The notes: a model not told the origin generated them from the sequence alone. DNA of 64,000 nucleotides from Petrosia ficiformis (GCA_947044365.1 OX345636.1:62803537-62867536), one strand, 5' to 3'. Positions 1 to 10,380 are shown, counted from the stretch's first letter. Numbers and translations are program-made.

Positions 1-2
1 CA

Positions 3-419
3 GCAACCAGGAATAATGGTTACTACCTGAAGACAGAGTACAAGCCAAGAGTTGAGAATCAAGGAAGGGTAGCAGATATTGTTTGCTGGGGAAAGATCCA
101 AGGTGTGCCGATGGAGATGTTAGTGGACACAGGGTGTTCGTATACTCTGGTGCAGCGGAGACTGATACCAGATGATTGTTTACAGAAAGGAGAGTCTGTA
201 TCATTGCACTGTGCACATGGAGACATCACAGAGTATCCTGTTGCTGAAGTGGAAATGGTGATCGAAGGAGACACAAAGAAAGTGACAGTGGTAGTGTCTA
301 ATAGCTTACCCAGAGCTGTACTTGCTGGTAGAGATGGGTTGAAGGAGTTCGGAGAAGAGACAGTTGAGAATTGTATTGTCATGACAAGAAGGCAAGCGGA
401 AAGAAGAATAAGAGGCTGA
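3..419 (+). pseudogene. Retropepsin-like aspartic protease region
   Basis: The frame is open from the window start. It contains the active-site motif LVDTGCSYTLV and later LPRAVLAGRDGL, the usual retropepsin flap and C-terminal pattern. No gag is visible because the element runs out of the window. The frame closes with TGA at 417-419, but the same frame continues downstream with acidic linker sequence and further stops, so this is part of a decayed polyprotein and not a separate gene. Confidence 0.75.
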
Positions 420-749
420 GTTACGAGAGAAAGAAAAGGAAGGTGGAGCTGTAGCCAAACCCGTAAATGAGGAGCTCATTGAGGGTGAAGTGGGTGGACT
501 GGAAGAAATTGAAGATGATTTGTTGGGGAGCCAGGAAGGGCTAGGAAGACCAGATCGCAACAGAGAAAAGAGAAAGTAACATGGCAAAGAGAAAGCAACA
601 TGCCGAAAAGGAGGGGACTACCATCAGGAAAAGTTGCAGTCAGAGGATGAGACCCTGTCAAAGATCAGGAGCCAGGCTAAAGGAACAATGGAAAACCCGC
701 CAAGAGTCAAGTATGTTAGAAAAGACGGACTAATGTACAGAGTGTAGGG

Positions 750-1870
750 TGCTGTTGAGGAAGAGAAAGAGCAGTTGGTATTACCAGTGGCATACCGGAA
801 AGATGTGTCACAGTTAGCCCATACAATACCCCTCGGGGGCCACTTGGGACAGAAGAAGACTACCAATCGTGTGTTGAAGAGATTTTATTGGCCACATATG
901 TGAAGCAGTATTGCCAAACATGTCCAGAATGTCAGCAAACAGTGGGAAAAAAAATTACACTAAAAGCACGGTTGATTAGTCTACCAATTGTTGAGACTCC
1001 TTTTAATCGCATTGGCATGGACATTATAGGACTATTGGAGAAGAGTAGAAGAGGGAACAGGTACATCTTTGTGGTGTGAGACTATGCCACCAGGTATCCA
1101 GAGGCATTCCCATTGAGGAGCATTGATGCAGGTACTATTGCTGCGAAGTTAGTGGACCTAATTTCAACAGTTGGAGTGCCAGATGAAGTACTGACAGATC
1201 AGGGTTCAAACTTTACTTCCAAGTTTCTGGCCGAGATCTATGAGATGCTGAAGATGAAGGGGATTAGGACTACCCCATACCACCCGCAGACTGATGGGTT
1301 AGTGGAAAGTTTTAGGGGGACATTGAAGAACATGTTGCGCCAGTGTACCAGACAGAATCCTAGGGACTGGAATACACTTGTGCCATATTTACTGTTTGCC
1401 TATCGAGAGGTGCCACAGGAGTCAACGGGATTTTCCCCATTTGGGCTTTTGTATGGTCATGCTGTAAGGGGACCACTAGACATTTTGAAGCAGAGCTGGG
1501 AGACCAAAGAGAAGTGAGCAGAGGATGTCGTTACTTATGTTACGGAGATGAGGAGCCTATTGGAGGAGATGTCAGAACTAGCGAGGGAGAATTTGAAGAA
1601 GGCACAGGTCAAGCAAAAGTTATGGTATGATCGTAAAGCCAGAGACAGGGCATATTAAGATGGAGACAAAGTTTTGGTATTACTGCCTTCAACTACACAT
1701 AAGCTGACAGCAGAGTGGCAGGGCCCTTATGAAGTCAAACGACCAGTGGGACAAGTGGATTATGAAGTACACATGGGTGGACAAAAAGGGAAGACAAAGA
1801 TATTTCATGTGAATATGCTAAAACGTTGGCGTGAAGCATCAGATACTAGATTTTTGGTTGGGTGTGTGAA
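750..1870 (+). pseudogene. Retroviral-type integrase region of the same element
   Basis: An HHCC zinc-binding module is visible: histidines in LAHTIPLGGHLG and cysteines in CQTCPECQQ. The catalytic core follows, with D in FNRIGMDIIGLL, D in LTDQGSNFTSKF and E in HPQTDGLVESF. A GPY/F-type tail (WQGPYEVKRP) follows near 1710. The parts are separated by in-frame stops, so no intact protein can be made. Its position upstream of RT is the notable point. Confidence 0.85.
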
Positions 1871-1899
1871 TGAGAAGGAAGAGTATGGGGAGCTACCGG

Positions 1900-2815
1900 T
1901 GTTGACGTGGATGAAGATGGCATTGCAGAATTGGAAACGGGGGAGTCGTTAAGTGACGGGCGGAAGAAGAACCTCAGACAGCTAGTAGTCAAATACTGCA
2001 ATGAGATTTCTGGTAATTTGGGTCGGACTAAACTAGCAACTAACTATATACAGTTGACTGACTTCACTTCCTGTAGGCAACAACCATATCGTCTGCCGTA
2101 CTCAAAACATGAAGCAGTTAAGAAGGAGTTACAGAGCATGGAGAAAATGGGGATCATCAAGCCATCTTTCAGTGAATGGGCATCACCTATAGTCATTGTG
2201 CCGAATAAAGACGGAGATATTCGATTGTGTATCGACTACCGAAAGCTAAACAAAGTTCCAAGATTTGACGCTTACCTGATGCCCAGGATTGACGAGATGA
2301 TTGACCATATTGGTAGAGGGAAGTATATCACTACCCTGGACCTCAATAAAGGGTATAGGCAGATACCAATGGAAGAGGCGTCACAAGACAAGACCGCCTT
2401 CATCACACCGTTTGGACTATACGAGTTTACAACAATGCCGTTTGGTTTATAGGGAGCGCCAGCAACCTTACAGAGATTGATGAATCGGGTATTACAGGGA
2501 ATGGACAAATTTGCAGCAGCATATATTGATGATGTTGCCATCTATAGTGAGACGTGGGAGGAGCACTTGCAGCATCTGGATCAAGTGTTATAGAGACTTC
2601 GGATAGCAGGCCTGACAGCAAATCCCAAGAAATGCAAGTTTGGAATGTTGGAAGCACTCTAGGTAGGACACAAAATTGGATGAGGGCAAGTGAAGCCAGA
2701 GGTTTCAAAGAATATGGCAGTGCAAAAGTACCCTAAGCCAAGGACAAAGACAGAGGTTAGATCATTTCTTGGTCTGGTGGGTTACTACAGGACGTTTATT
2801 CCTCATTTGTTGTAA
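1900..2815 (+). pseudogene. Ty3/Gypsy reverse transcriptase region, truncated
   Basis: Classical gypsy RT blocks are seen: PYRLPYSKHEAV, WASPIVIVPNKDG, RLCIDYRKLN, TLDLNKGYRQIPM, KTAFITPFGLYEF and the catalytic YIDDVAIYS at about 2521. The last block, FLGLVGYYRTFIPHL, ends near 2812. Stops interrupt it at about 2452, 2593, 2662 and 2681. RNase H should follow but unrelated AT-rich DNA begins instead, so the element is 3'-truncated. Confidence 0.88.
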
Positions 2816-3685
2816 TGTAATTATAATTGTACTGATACAGCTTGCTTCAGAATGTAGGATGTGGAACTTAAATTAATGCTGTGTGAGAGACATACTTTAT
2901 GAAGCTCAAACTGATACTAAATTAACAACAGACGATGAATCAGGTAAGATTAATTCTCTATTTAACATTCCATACTAGTATACAACTGAACTGAGTATTT
3001 ATTATGCATAGAAACATGATATAATTGTAATAATACTTAGTGTATTTTTTCTTCACATGTAAGAGTTATTATTTCATTTGAAGAAAATTTACTGATACAT
3101 TTAAATGGTGTAAAAGAATTCCAATCATTCTGTATACATCTGCAACTTCCTTTAGAAGATTGCCACATGATTACCAGAGAAAATACTGGAGATTAGGAGT
3201 CACAGAAATAGCAGTACTAAAGAAATGGTAAGATAAGCATCAATGCACATGGAAGAGATTTATACAATCATTTGCATTGTTGGGATACTGTATTAAATCT
3301 AAAGAATTATCTATTGAACATTCTGTTTACTTCACGAAGTCAAAGGATGACAATGAAGTACTGAAAACATGTAGTAACATTAATAATCATGACTGACATT
3401 ATTTGCTTTTGTATATTGTATAAATTGTTGAAACATTTCTTCTTTTTTCCTGGCCACGGTTTACCCAATAATGATCCAAAACATACTAATAAAAAAAAGA
3501 GAACATAAACTCTTGTGTTGATTAAATTCTTGTGGTTATTATAATTAAGTCCCATCACTGTGCTACTGAATACCTACTGTATTGATAATTGTTTTACAAT
3601 AATATTATTATTATTGAAAGTGAAATTAATATTTATAACATACTTTATAATTATTATAGTATACATAATATATCCCGATATGGTG
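2816..3685. other. AT-rich non-coding stretch
   Basis: No ORF with recognisable similarity, no exon-like splice pattern and no clear repeat was seen here. It separates the truncated retroelement from dispersed repeats. Confidence 0.5.
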
Positions 3686-3689
3686 AAAC

Positions 3690-3860
3690 ATTAAACTACA
3701 GGTTTATAAAGCAGATATAGCACCCTGTGTTCAGATATAAGACCTGCCGTCGAAACAGACGACAAGAAAACAATGCTTACCTTCTCCAATGTGCCGACAA
3801 AAAGGTAGGAGAAGCATCAGATATCAACAAAGGTTTTGTCTCGTGAAATATATTAATCAT
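3690..3860 (+). repeat. Dispersed repeat family A, copy 1
   Basis: This stretch (key words: GGTTTATAAAGCAGATATAG, CACCCTG, GGAGAAGCATCAGAT) is repeated in reverse complement at about 61020-61165. The two copies differ by small indels. No coding capacity is visible. It may be part of a non-autonomous element; its ends were not defined. Confidence 0.65.
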
Positions 3861-3989
3861 AACAAGCCTACTTGTGCTATGTCAGATTAATAATCACATC
3901 GCCCTCAGGCCTATGGCCCACATGCTTGGTGATTATAAATCTGATATAGGTGTTATAACTGTGCATAAATATAATAATGTTTAATCATT

Positions 3990-4440
3990 ATGTATACGTA
4001 TATATTTATTATACTGTAAAAATCACACTATTGTACAATTATTAACATAATGACATCACTAATGTTGAAGATGAACTAGAAGATGAAAATATGGTAAAGA
4101 AGAGTTTGGAAGATGAGAAACAGTATCGACCTATATAAGATGGAGGATAGTGGTGCTGAGCTTTGTTATAGTGTATTATATTATTATCATATGATATTAT
4201 TATGTCACATACGCATCAATGTCAGCAATTTCAGCAATCATATTACTATTGCAACGATCCAGAAACTTCTCTGCGTTAGTGGATAATATAGAATTGTTCT
4301 TTACTTGTGCCTTTGCCTTTATTTGTTGGAGAATAGTCAAGAATAACTCAGAAACAATAGAGCACAAAACAAATCTGACCTTTCTAATTAAAAATGTGTG
4401 GGTGATAGAACTTTAGCAATAAGTATGGCCACAATATATG
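3990..4440 (+). repeat. Dispersed repeat family B, copy 1 (partial)
   Basis: The sequence from about 4010 (ATACTGTAAAAATCACACTA) to 4440 (ATGGCCACAATA) matches 29370-30080 on the same strand and 43180-43890 on the opposite strand. Shared words include ACATCACTAATGTTGAA, GATGGAGGATAGTGGTG and GCAACGATCCAGAAACTT. This copy lacks a middle segment present in the other two. It contains no intact ORF. Confidence 0.75.
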
Positions 4441-4690
4441 TCAACTTTCTTCTGGTGTAGTCTCTACAATGAATTAGCTATTCATGCCCCTACTTTTCTA
4501 AACATCTTACTATCATGCACACAAACCAGTGACCTTCGACCTAAGAGAACAGCTGTAATATGTGTGTGTGCAGCAGGATACAGTAAATTTCGACAAACTC
4601 TTTGCTTTTGCTATACAAAGCTGTATGCCAAATCTAAAAATTGTAACTACTTTGCTTCTTCTATCACAGAAAGAGATCATGTGTAATGTG
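4440..4690 (+). pseudogene. DUF6589-like gene fragment
   Basis: The translated stretch beginning STFFWCSLYNELAIHAPTFL and continuing to CTQTSDLRPKR aligns by eye with the middle exon of the minus-strand DUF6589-like gene at 46423-46876 (FTWSELKQNLSDHAPTLLS, then CTKTKTPRARDNRLAVIG). It is a short, diverged piece with no flanking exons, so it is a relic. It directly abuts repeat family B. Confidence 0.6.
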
Positions 4691-4982
4691 CCAGTCAATA
4701 GCATCTGAAAATGATGTTTGGAAGAACAACATAGGTGTAGTGATCACCCTTGCTACAAGAATTATGATGATATTGTGAAATTGTGACTAAACTCATTAAG
4801 TATGTTCCGGTAGTTACAAGTAGAGAGATTATTTGACAGAAATCACTTGACAGCAGAGAGAGGAAGTGGGGCGCTTAGAATTCGGATGAATTCAGATACA
4901 CCAACTAAGAGATTGGAAGGTATAGATCCTGTAACAGAACCCAGCTGGTAATAACATATAAGGTACATATATGTGCATATTA

Positions 4983-5035
4983 AGGTGCTACTAGGGAGTG
5001 GGCGGATGCGACTCCAATCGGTTTCAAAATAGAAT
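4983..5035 (-). pseudogene. Inverted fragment of the SET-gene tail
   Basis: Read on the minus strand this matches the last codons of the SET-domain gene (51260-51310), around the words AAACCGATTGGAGT and CCCTAGTA. A second, plus-strand copy lies 460 bp away at 5410-5568, so the two form a loose inverted pair. Confidence 0.6.
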
Positions 5036-5207
5036 ATTATGTAATATGACTCAAACCTGGTGTAGTAGAAACCTTCATATCTTCTAATCACCTTTATAGG
5101 GTCCTGGAATTGATAAAACATATAAAATGTCCATTTTTGCAATCGCAATAAGTACAAAACCGAGAAAGCCACGCCCACCAATCATGGCGTGCACCAAGTA
5201 CAATGCA

Positions 5208-5247
5208 TTTCCAGAAAACAAATAAAACCGTTTTCTGGAAATTCATT
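5208..5247. repeat. Short perfect hairpin
   Basis: ATTTCCAGAAAAC is followed about 10 bp later by its reverse complement, GTTTTCTGGAAAT. The stem is 13 bp. It lies between the two SET-tail fragments. Function unknown; it may be a MITE remnant. Confidence 0.5.
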
Positions 5248-5409
5248 TTACTTTTATAATTATAAGAGGCTGAAGAAAGCTGAATTCTGTAGCTTTTCAC
5301 TGAAACCATAAAATTTAGCTTTCTAGACACTATCAAACTCTGATCTTTCTCAGAGAGCAACTACAGTTACCCCGCCATTGTTTACCCCCCACCGCCCCCT
5401 CCACCACCC

Positions 5410-5568
5410 GACTATCAGTGAAAACATTTAGGCCCAATAATTATACGCCCGGGTGGGTGGGCTTCCGAATAATACAGAATGGAACCAGATTGTATGCAGC
5501 AAGAAGCTGGCAAGACTAGAAACCGATTGGAGTTTCAACTACCCCTCCCCCTAGTACAACCTTAAGCA
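5410..5568 (+). pseudogene. Fragment of the SET-gene C-terminal coding region
   Basis: The words GTGAAAACATTTAGGCCCAA, CCCGGGTGGGTG and AAGAAGCTGGCAAGACTAGA match 51198-51308, the end of the SET-domain gene. A block of about 30 bp with no counterpart interrupts the match near 5461-5495. It has no SET core, so it is a duplicated scrap of that gene or of a mobile element sharing this tail. Confidence 0.7.
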
Positions 5569-5569
5569 A

Positions 5570-6095
5570 ATATGTGACATACATGTTGGCCTTATGTATT
5601 TTAGACATTATATGTACATATGCATTGCATATATATGTACTTCTTATGTATGTCACAGCGGGTGCGCATGTCTTCTTCAGCATACATGTGAAATATATGT
5701 AATATAGTTAATGCACAGGATGTTCTGTATTACATGTATTTGGTTAAAATAAAGTAATTAACTTATGAGTTCCTGTCTGAAATTAGAATACTTATATTCA
5801 GTATTTTATGATGAATGAAAGTTGCTTGGAAGTAGAGCAATGTACATTATATCATTGAACTCCATCAGGATGAACTTCTGTATAATGTTGGAAATTGGAA
5901 GTTCAATAGTGGTGCGGTTTCTGAAGTATAAAAAAAGCAACAAGACCTAATAATGTCCAAAGAGTGCTTAATTACCTTGGCAGGTGAACTTTTATGATAT
6001 GATCAACACTGAACGAAGTAGTGGTAGCTCTCTTTACTGGGAATATAATTATTAGCATAAACTTTCTCATTTCTTTTAAAATAGTTTTTAGCAAT
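5570..6095. other. Non-coding stretch
   Basis: I see no exon, repeat copy or recognisable motif here. It precedes the last exon of the minus-strand transposase-like pseudogene. Confidence 0.4.
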
Positions 6096-6440
6096 TCAAA
6101 ACTTGATCACTCCATCTGACATGTCTCTATATGCTATTGTATTATTGTCCTGTTTGGTTACTCCCTTGTAATCACAGGAGTTGAAGAGTCCTTTCATGGG
6201 TATATATAGACGGGAAAATGAGCAACCCTCTGAGCATGGTCCGATAAGTTGAACTGTATTATTATCTTTTTCATACAATGTATTGTATTGATTCCATAAA
6301 TGATTTATTTCATTGATAACCATTCTTGTTTTCCACCCTCTCTTTAGCATGGGTTGCAGTAGTTCAAATGCCGGACATTCTTTAGGAATCTCAGCATATA
6401 CTGTATGGACATAAAATGCAGAAGATACCACAGAAGCAAT
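6096..6440 (-). pseudogene. C-terminal exon of the TNP2-like pseudogene
   Basis: The block follows a clear acceptor (TTTGCACTTGCAG) and is open for about 114 codons to its stop at 6096. It contains IPKECPAFELLQPMLKRGW and, near the end, FSRLYIPMKGLF and DNNTIAYRDMSDG, the tail pattern of this transposase family. It joins in phase to the exon ending at 8357 (donor CAA|GTACTTA). The 1.9-kb intron between them carries the nested insertions. Confidence 0.7.
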
Positions 6441-6607
6441 CTGCAAGTGCAAATTAATATTAGTGACTTTAGTGTTGTTTTAGTTTGACAATAATGACTA
6501 CTTTTAGTTATAGTTATAGAATAGAGTAATTTTATTGAGCCTTAATAACACGGTAGAGTTTTTTTAATTATCAATAACAATAATAAAATTATTAATAAAA
6601 ACTGAAC

Positions 6608-6632
6608 GTTTCGACCCGAAGGTCTTCTTCAG
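6608..6632 (-). ncRNA. Hammerhead-ribozyme-like core, 3' arm of the Penelope-like element
   Basis: On the minus strand the order is CTGAAGA, a GACC/GGTC stem closed by a TTCG loop, then GAAAC, which fits the hammerhead core CUGANGA-stem II-GAAA. One extra A precedes the stem, and stem III is at most a couple of pairs. It lies 3' of the coding region, as expected for Penelope-like elements, which are known to carry such motifs. Activity is uncertain. Confidence 0.55.
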
Positions 6633-6896
6633 CAGTATACAAAAAACAAAACCAAATAGCCTATTTATATACGGACAGATAACAAGTGATGACATCATGA
6701 CAGTACAAAGAGTGAGAACAATGATGGTACAGGAATACAAAGGGTAGTACAGAAAATAACAAGGTTTGACAATGATGGTACAAGAAAAGTAAACTATGAC
6801 ATGAAGGTTTAGATTAAGTCTGTGATGGTAGAATAGAGTCCCAAGACGAATTAATGTGTACTCCAGGGTCTGTATTGATGGTGTCAGAAGTACTTT

Positions 6897-7673
6897 TTAT
6901 AAGATAGCTTCTCTGATCTTTCTTCTTCTCCAATTTTCTTCAACTGCTAAAACTTCACACTTGTCCCATAGAATACTGTGACCTGTAGAATGAACATGTA
7001 CTGATATAGCATTGTTATGATCTCCGATCTTGATAGCTCTCTTGTGTTCACTCATCCTGATCTTGAAAGTCCTTCCGGTTTCACCTATGTAAGTTCCACC
7101 ACATTCACAATGAATGGCATAAATGACCCCCGTCTTTTCAAAGGGTGGAATCGGTGTTTTGACTTGTGTCAACATATTCCCAAGTGTGCTTTTACTGGTA
7201 AAGGCAATTTTCACTGGTAGATGTTTACAAACTACATCAATATTCTCACTGAGTCCCGGAGTGTATGGCAACACAAGGGTCTTAATCTCTTCATTAGTTC
7301 CCTTTTCCCCATGATCTTGTTTGGGACATGTGCCGGTCTTCTTCCTCAGTGCTGCCTGGACTTTCTGTCTTGGGTAGCCATTGTCCATAAAGATATTCTT
7401 TAACTTTTTTCTCTCATCACTCTCCATTCTATCATCTCCACAAATCTTCTCAGCCCTAGATCTAAGTGTTTTGATGATCCCCATTTTCACTCTGGGGTGA
7501 TGGCTAGATCTATAGTTGAGATACCTGTTGGTGTTTGTAGGTTTCCGGTAGATGTCAGTTGTGAGTCTGTTATCTTTCCTCTCAACTAGTACATCTAGAA
7601 AGGGTAACTTACCACTTACCTCTTCCTCCATTGTGAAGTCTATTCTTGTGTGAAGTCCATTAAGATGTTCCAA
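6897..7673 (-). CDS. Penelope-like polyprotein C-terminal part: RT thumb and GIY-YIG endonuclease
   Basis: An open frame of 258 codons. Its first third (LPFLDVLVERKDNRL, DIYRKPTNTNRYLNY) is the C-terminal end of a Penelope-like reverse transcriptase. Near residues 180-215 it has the GIY-YIG core: GVIYAIHCECGGTYIGETGR followed by FKIRMSEHKRAI, including the CCHH-type linker region seen in these elements. GIY-YIG nucleases nick the target for integration. The RT palm is missing: the frame begins right at the inverted-repeat junction near 7680-7690, so the element is 5'-truncated and cannot move by itself. No stop lies inside the remaining frame. The AUG at 7673 is only the first Met, not a true start. 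Confidence 0.85.
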   Translation of the reverse strand: MEHLNGLHTRIDFTMEEEVSGKLPFLDVLVERKDNRLTTDIYRKPTNTNRYLNYRSSHHPRVKMGIIKTLRSRAEKICGDDRMESDERKKLKNIFMDNGYPRQKVQAALRKKTGTCPKQDHGEKGTNEEIKTLVLPYTPGLSENIDVVCKHLPVKIAFTSKSTLGNMLTQVKTPIPPFEKTGVIYAIHCECGGTYIGETGRTFKIRMSEHKRAIKIGDHNNAISVHVHSTGHSILWDKCEVLAVEENWRRRKIREAIL

Positions 7674-7916
7674 GAACTCACCCTGGAGTACACATTAATC
7701 CGTCTTGGGACTCTATTCTACCATCACAGACTTAATCTAAACCTTCATGTCATAGTTTACTTTTCTTGTACCATCATTGTCAAACCTTGTTATTTTCTGT
7801 ACTACCCTTTGTATTCCTGTACCATCATTGTTCTCACTCTTTGTACTGTCATGATGTCATCACTTGTTATCTGTCCGTATATAAATAGGCTATTTGGTTT
7901 TGTTTTTTGTATACTG

Positions 7917-7941
7917 CTGAAGAAGACCTTCGGGTCGAAAC
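7917..7941 (+). ncRNA. Hammerhead-ribozyme-like core, inverted arm
   Basis: The same core as at 6608-6632 in the opposite orientation: CTGAAGA at 7917-7923, stem GACC/GGTC at 7925-7928 and 7933-7936 with TTCG loop, GAAAC at 7937-7941. It is present because the arm is an inverted copy of the element's other end. Confidence 0.5.
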
Positions 7942-10380
7942 GTTCAGTTTTTATTAATAATAATTTTATTATTGTTATTGATAATTAAAAAAAAACTCTA
8001 CCGTGTTATTAAGGCTCAATAAAATTACTCTATTATATATTACAACATGGTAATGAATATCTATAACATTATAGTTATAGTATGGCTAGTTTCAATACTT
8101 TTAGTTTAGTTAACTAAAATAATATTAGGCTTACTAAAAGGGTTTTATTTTAGTTAACTAACTAAAAGTGCCCACTGTTGGCCAATTTTAATTTTAGTTA
8201 GCTATAGTTATTACAGTAGACTTGTAATTTAGTTATAGTTTAGTTAACTAAAAGTCACAATGCATTACTAAAAGGGGTTTTAGTTATAGTTATAGTTAAC
8301 TAAAACAACACTAACATGCAAGCAGTAGCAACATGAAATATATTTATTATAAGTACTTGTAAGTCAATTTTTCGTGTTCCATGACAAAAGTTTATTAAAT
8401 TTCCATTTGCACTTTCAAACTCAAAACAACTGATAGGCCACAGAGGTCCTAATTGTTTTACAGAGGTAGTCAGGTGACTAAGAAGAGGAACATTGAGAGA
8501 ATAGTACCGGTTACCCATGCACAAATCAATATTATTAAGTACTTGGAATAGATATTACATCCATACCATATAGATCTGACAGATTATCACAAAACAATTC
8601 CAATTCCTTTATGCCTCAGAAAGATCAGAAGGATTAATTGAGGACTTACTAAGTAAGTAAACTCCTTTCACCAGATGAGCTACATGCTGAAGGTATTGTC
8701 TGGGCAGAACATGCTCCATACATGGTAGCAAGTAAAATAGCAACTATGCTCTGTATTCTGATGCTGTATGCATGTACATAGTATAGGTATGGTTACTATA
8801 TTCATATTTATTATTCCATTTACCTTTCCAGCACTTCCTCATTTTAAATCCTCTTGGGCATTTCATCACTTCCCTTGGTGGTTTGATACGTAGGAGTTGT
8901 TTTCCTAATGTTTCAATTTGTGACCCACAATGCAAAGGTTATTTGTTATTATTTGTATCAAACCAAAACTCAGTAACATACGAGTAGCACCAAGATAAAC
9001 ACAATGCATAGGGTTTATAGCCACACCAAAGACAAGGTTAGAATAAGTAAGTCGGCTAAACATACAGGTGACTTAAAATCCATTCACCAATATTATATGA
9101 AATTACTTTCACTACTTTCATGAATAACACTAAACTGGGTATGTACTGTACACTGCTTTTTGTGCATCTGCTATTACACTGTCATGGTTGCGGTACACCA
9201 ATGGATCATTTGGAAACATTTATACATTCCCACTAGTGGTATGAAATAGGAATGAATTACATTAAATTATAAAGAGGATGTAAAACCATTAGCAGTCTTC
9301 AATATTCTCCCAGGATGGTAGCAGTATGAACACGGATATTCAGCTTTGAAATGTACTTGTCCAAGGACATCTCCTTTGGCTAGTATATCATAGACAGCTG
9401 ACTGTAATATAACCTTTGAATAGGTTGTCTTTCCCGCTGGTAACTGCATTTGTACTCCTTAAAATCAAGAACAAGTAAGCAGTTATTTTAAAATCATAAT
9501 TATTTCATTCACCTGTGGTTTCTAGTTTTCTCAAACTATCAGTAATTGGTGAAAGAAAAGTGTTCATTACAGGGTGACACTCACCAAACCACAAATCGCC
9601 TATCAAGAGATTTTCATTCTTTCCTCTGAAAAGTGTGAATTAATAAATAATTACTCTGCTAGTTATGCATATGGATGTTACAGTACATCTCACCGAATGT
9701 TAGGTGGAAGCTCATTTATCTCAAACTATATATACAGGCCATACATCTTTGTTACTAGAGTTGAAGACACATACACCATCTGTGTTGTGCTTCAGGGAAA
9801 TGTTAGCAGAGTCTGTTAGAATACCATTATTAATAAAATGTCTCTGGTACTGCAGTCCATCATACACATCTTCAATGGCATCTATGCAATTTTTTGTTCT
9901 TTTAAATCTGTAGTGTAGGGCTGAATGGATTCTCTTCCCTTGTATAAGTTTAATAGAGAATGATAATATTTTTGATAAGATTACTTAATCATTTACATTT
10001 GAAGATATCTTGAATTTGCAAGTCCCATGCCAAAGAAATAAAGTATCCCTTTTCTCTTCCTTGCTAGTTAGCAGAACATGTTTCACATATCCTTGCACAA
10101 TGGGCAGTAATACTGAAGCTCAATTGGAGCAGACACATTCTTAAAGAATTTCTGAAAAAGCCAAAAACTTTTACTGATATAATTTGGTTGTGGACAAAGT
10201 AGATTTAAAAGGCTGAGGAGATCTGTAATTGCCTCATAAGATAATTTATGATGAACTGCATAAGAACCATACTTTCCTGTACTTTAATTGGACTTCCATC
10301 ACATAATTCTCCTATAATTTATACGTACATTACACACAACAATAATAGATGGTTGTTCCTTTACAGCTCACTATTTGAAA

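Larger units (their letters stand above)
3..2815 (+). mobile_element. Decayed Ty3/Gypsy LTR retrotransposon pol, Gmr1-like order (PR-IN-RT)
   Basis: One degenerate pol region reads continuously from the window edge to about 2815. The domains run aspartic protease, HHCC and DDE integrase, GPY/F-like C-terminus, then reverse transcriptase. Normal Ty3/Gypsy elements have RT-RNase H before integrase. The reversed order defines the Gmr1-like group. Protease and integrase share one frame, broken by in-frame stops near 417, 746, 900, 1077, 1515 and 1657. RT lies in a second frame, so there is one frameshift near 1900. The element is cut off by the window start, and it ends just after the RT thumb motif FLGLVGYY with no RNase H and no LTR seen. 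It is non-functional. Two truncated elements joined by chance is less likely, because the typical gypsy pre-RT linker follows the integrase tail directly. Confidence 0.85.
6522..8032 (-). mobile_element. Penelope-like element, 5'-truncated, bounded by inverted repeats
   Basis: A roughly 348-bp segment at 6522-6869 is repeated as its near-perfect reverse complement at 7680-8032. The minus-strand coding region lies between them. Inverted terminal copies around a truncated RT/GIY-YIG ORF are a known Penelope-like arrangement. Each arm carries a hammerhead-like core. The arms differ by very few bases, suggesting a fairly recent insertion. It sits inside a MITE, which sits in an intron of the TNP2-like pseudogene. 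Confidence 0.87.
6469..8314. mobile_element. MITE interrupted by a Penelope-like element
   Basis: The outer ends are TTAGTGTTGTTTTAGTT at 6469 and its reverse complement at 8298-8314, a 17-bp terminal inverted repeat. The remaining interior (6486-6521 and 8033-8297) is rich in AGTTATAGTTAACTAAAA words typical of a palindromic MITE. The Penelope-like element lies between these halves. No coding capacity and no clear target duplication were seen. Confidence 0.7.
6096..10272 (-). pseudogene. TNP2/Transposase_21-like gene, multi-exon, decayed
   Basis: On the minus strand a series of exon-like blocks follows the order of the metazoan TNP2-like (CACTA-type) transposase family. 10272-9998: LSYEAITDLLSLLN and ELQYYCPLCKD. 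9943-9694: IEDVYDGLQYQRHF, LKHNTDGVCVFNSS, INELPPNIR. 9625-9513: LLIGDLWFGECHPVMNTF. 9457 to about 9290: PCSYCYHPGRIL. About 9170-8950: INPMHCVYLGATRMLL. 8935-8780: LLRIKPPREVMKCPRG. 8718-8560: LPRQYLQHVAHLVKGVYLL. 8548-8357: LGPLWPISCFEFESANG. 6440-6096: the C-terminal exon. Splice sites are good (for example CG|GTGAGA with CTTTTCAG|A at 9693/9626). One-base frameshifts near 9720, 8950 and 8605 and a stop near 10060 show it is dead. The last intron (8356-6441) holds a MITE and a Penelope-like element. Confidence 0.82.

Noticed and set aside
7017..7403. Plus-strand ORFs at 7.0-7.4 kb
   Set aside because: They are shadows antisense to the GIY-YIG coding region, which has the family motifs.
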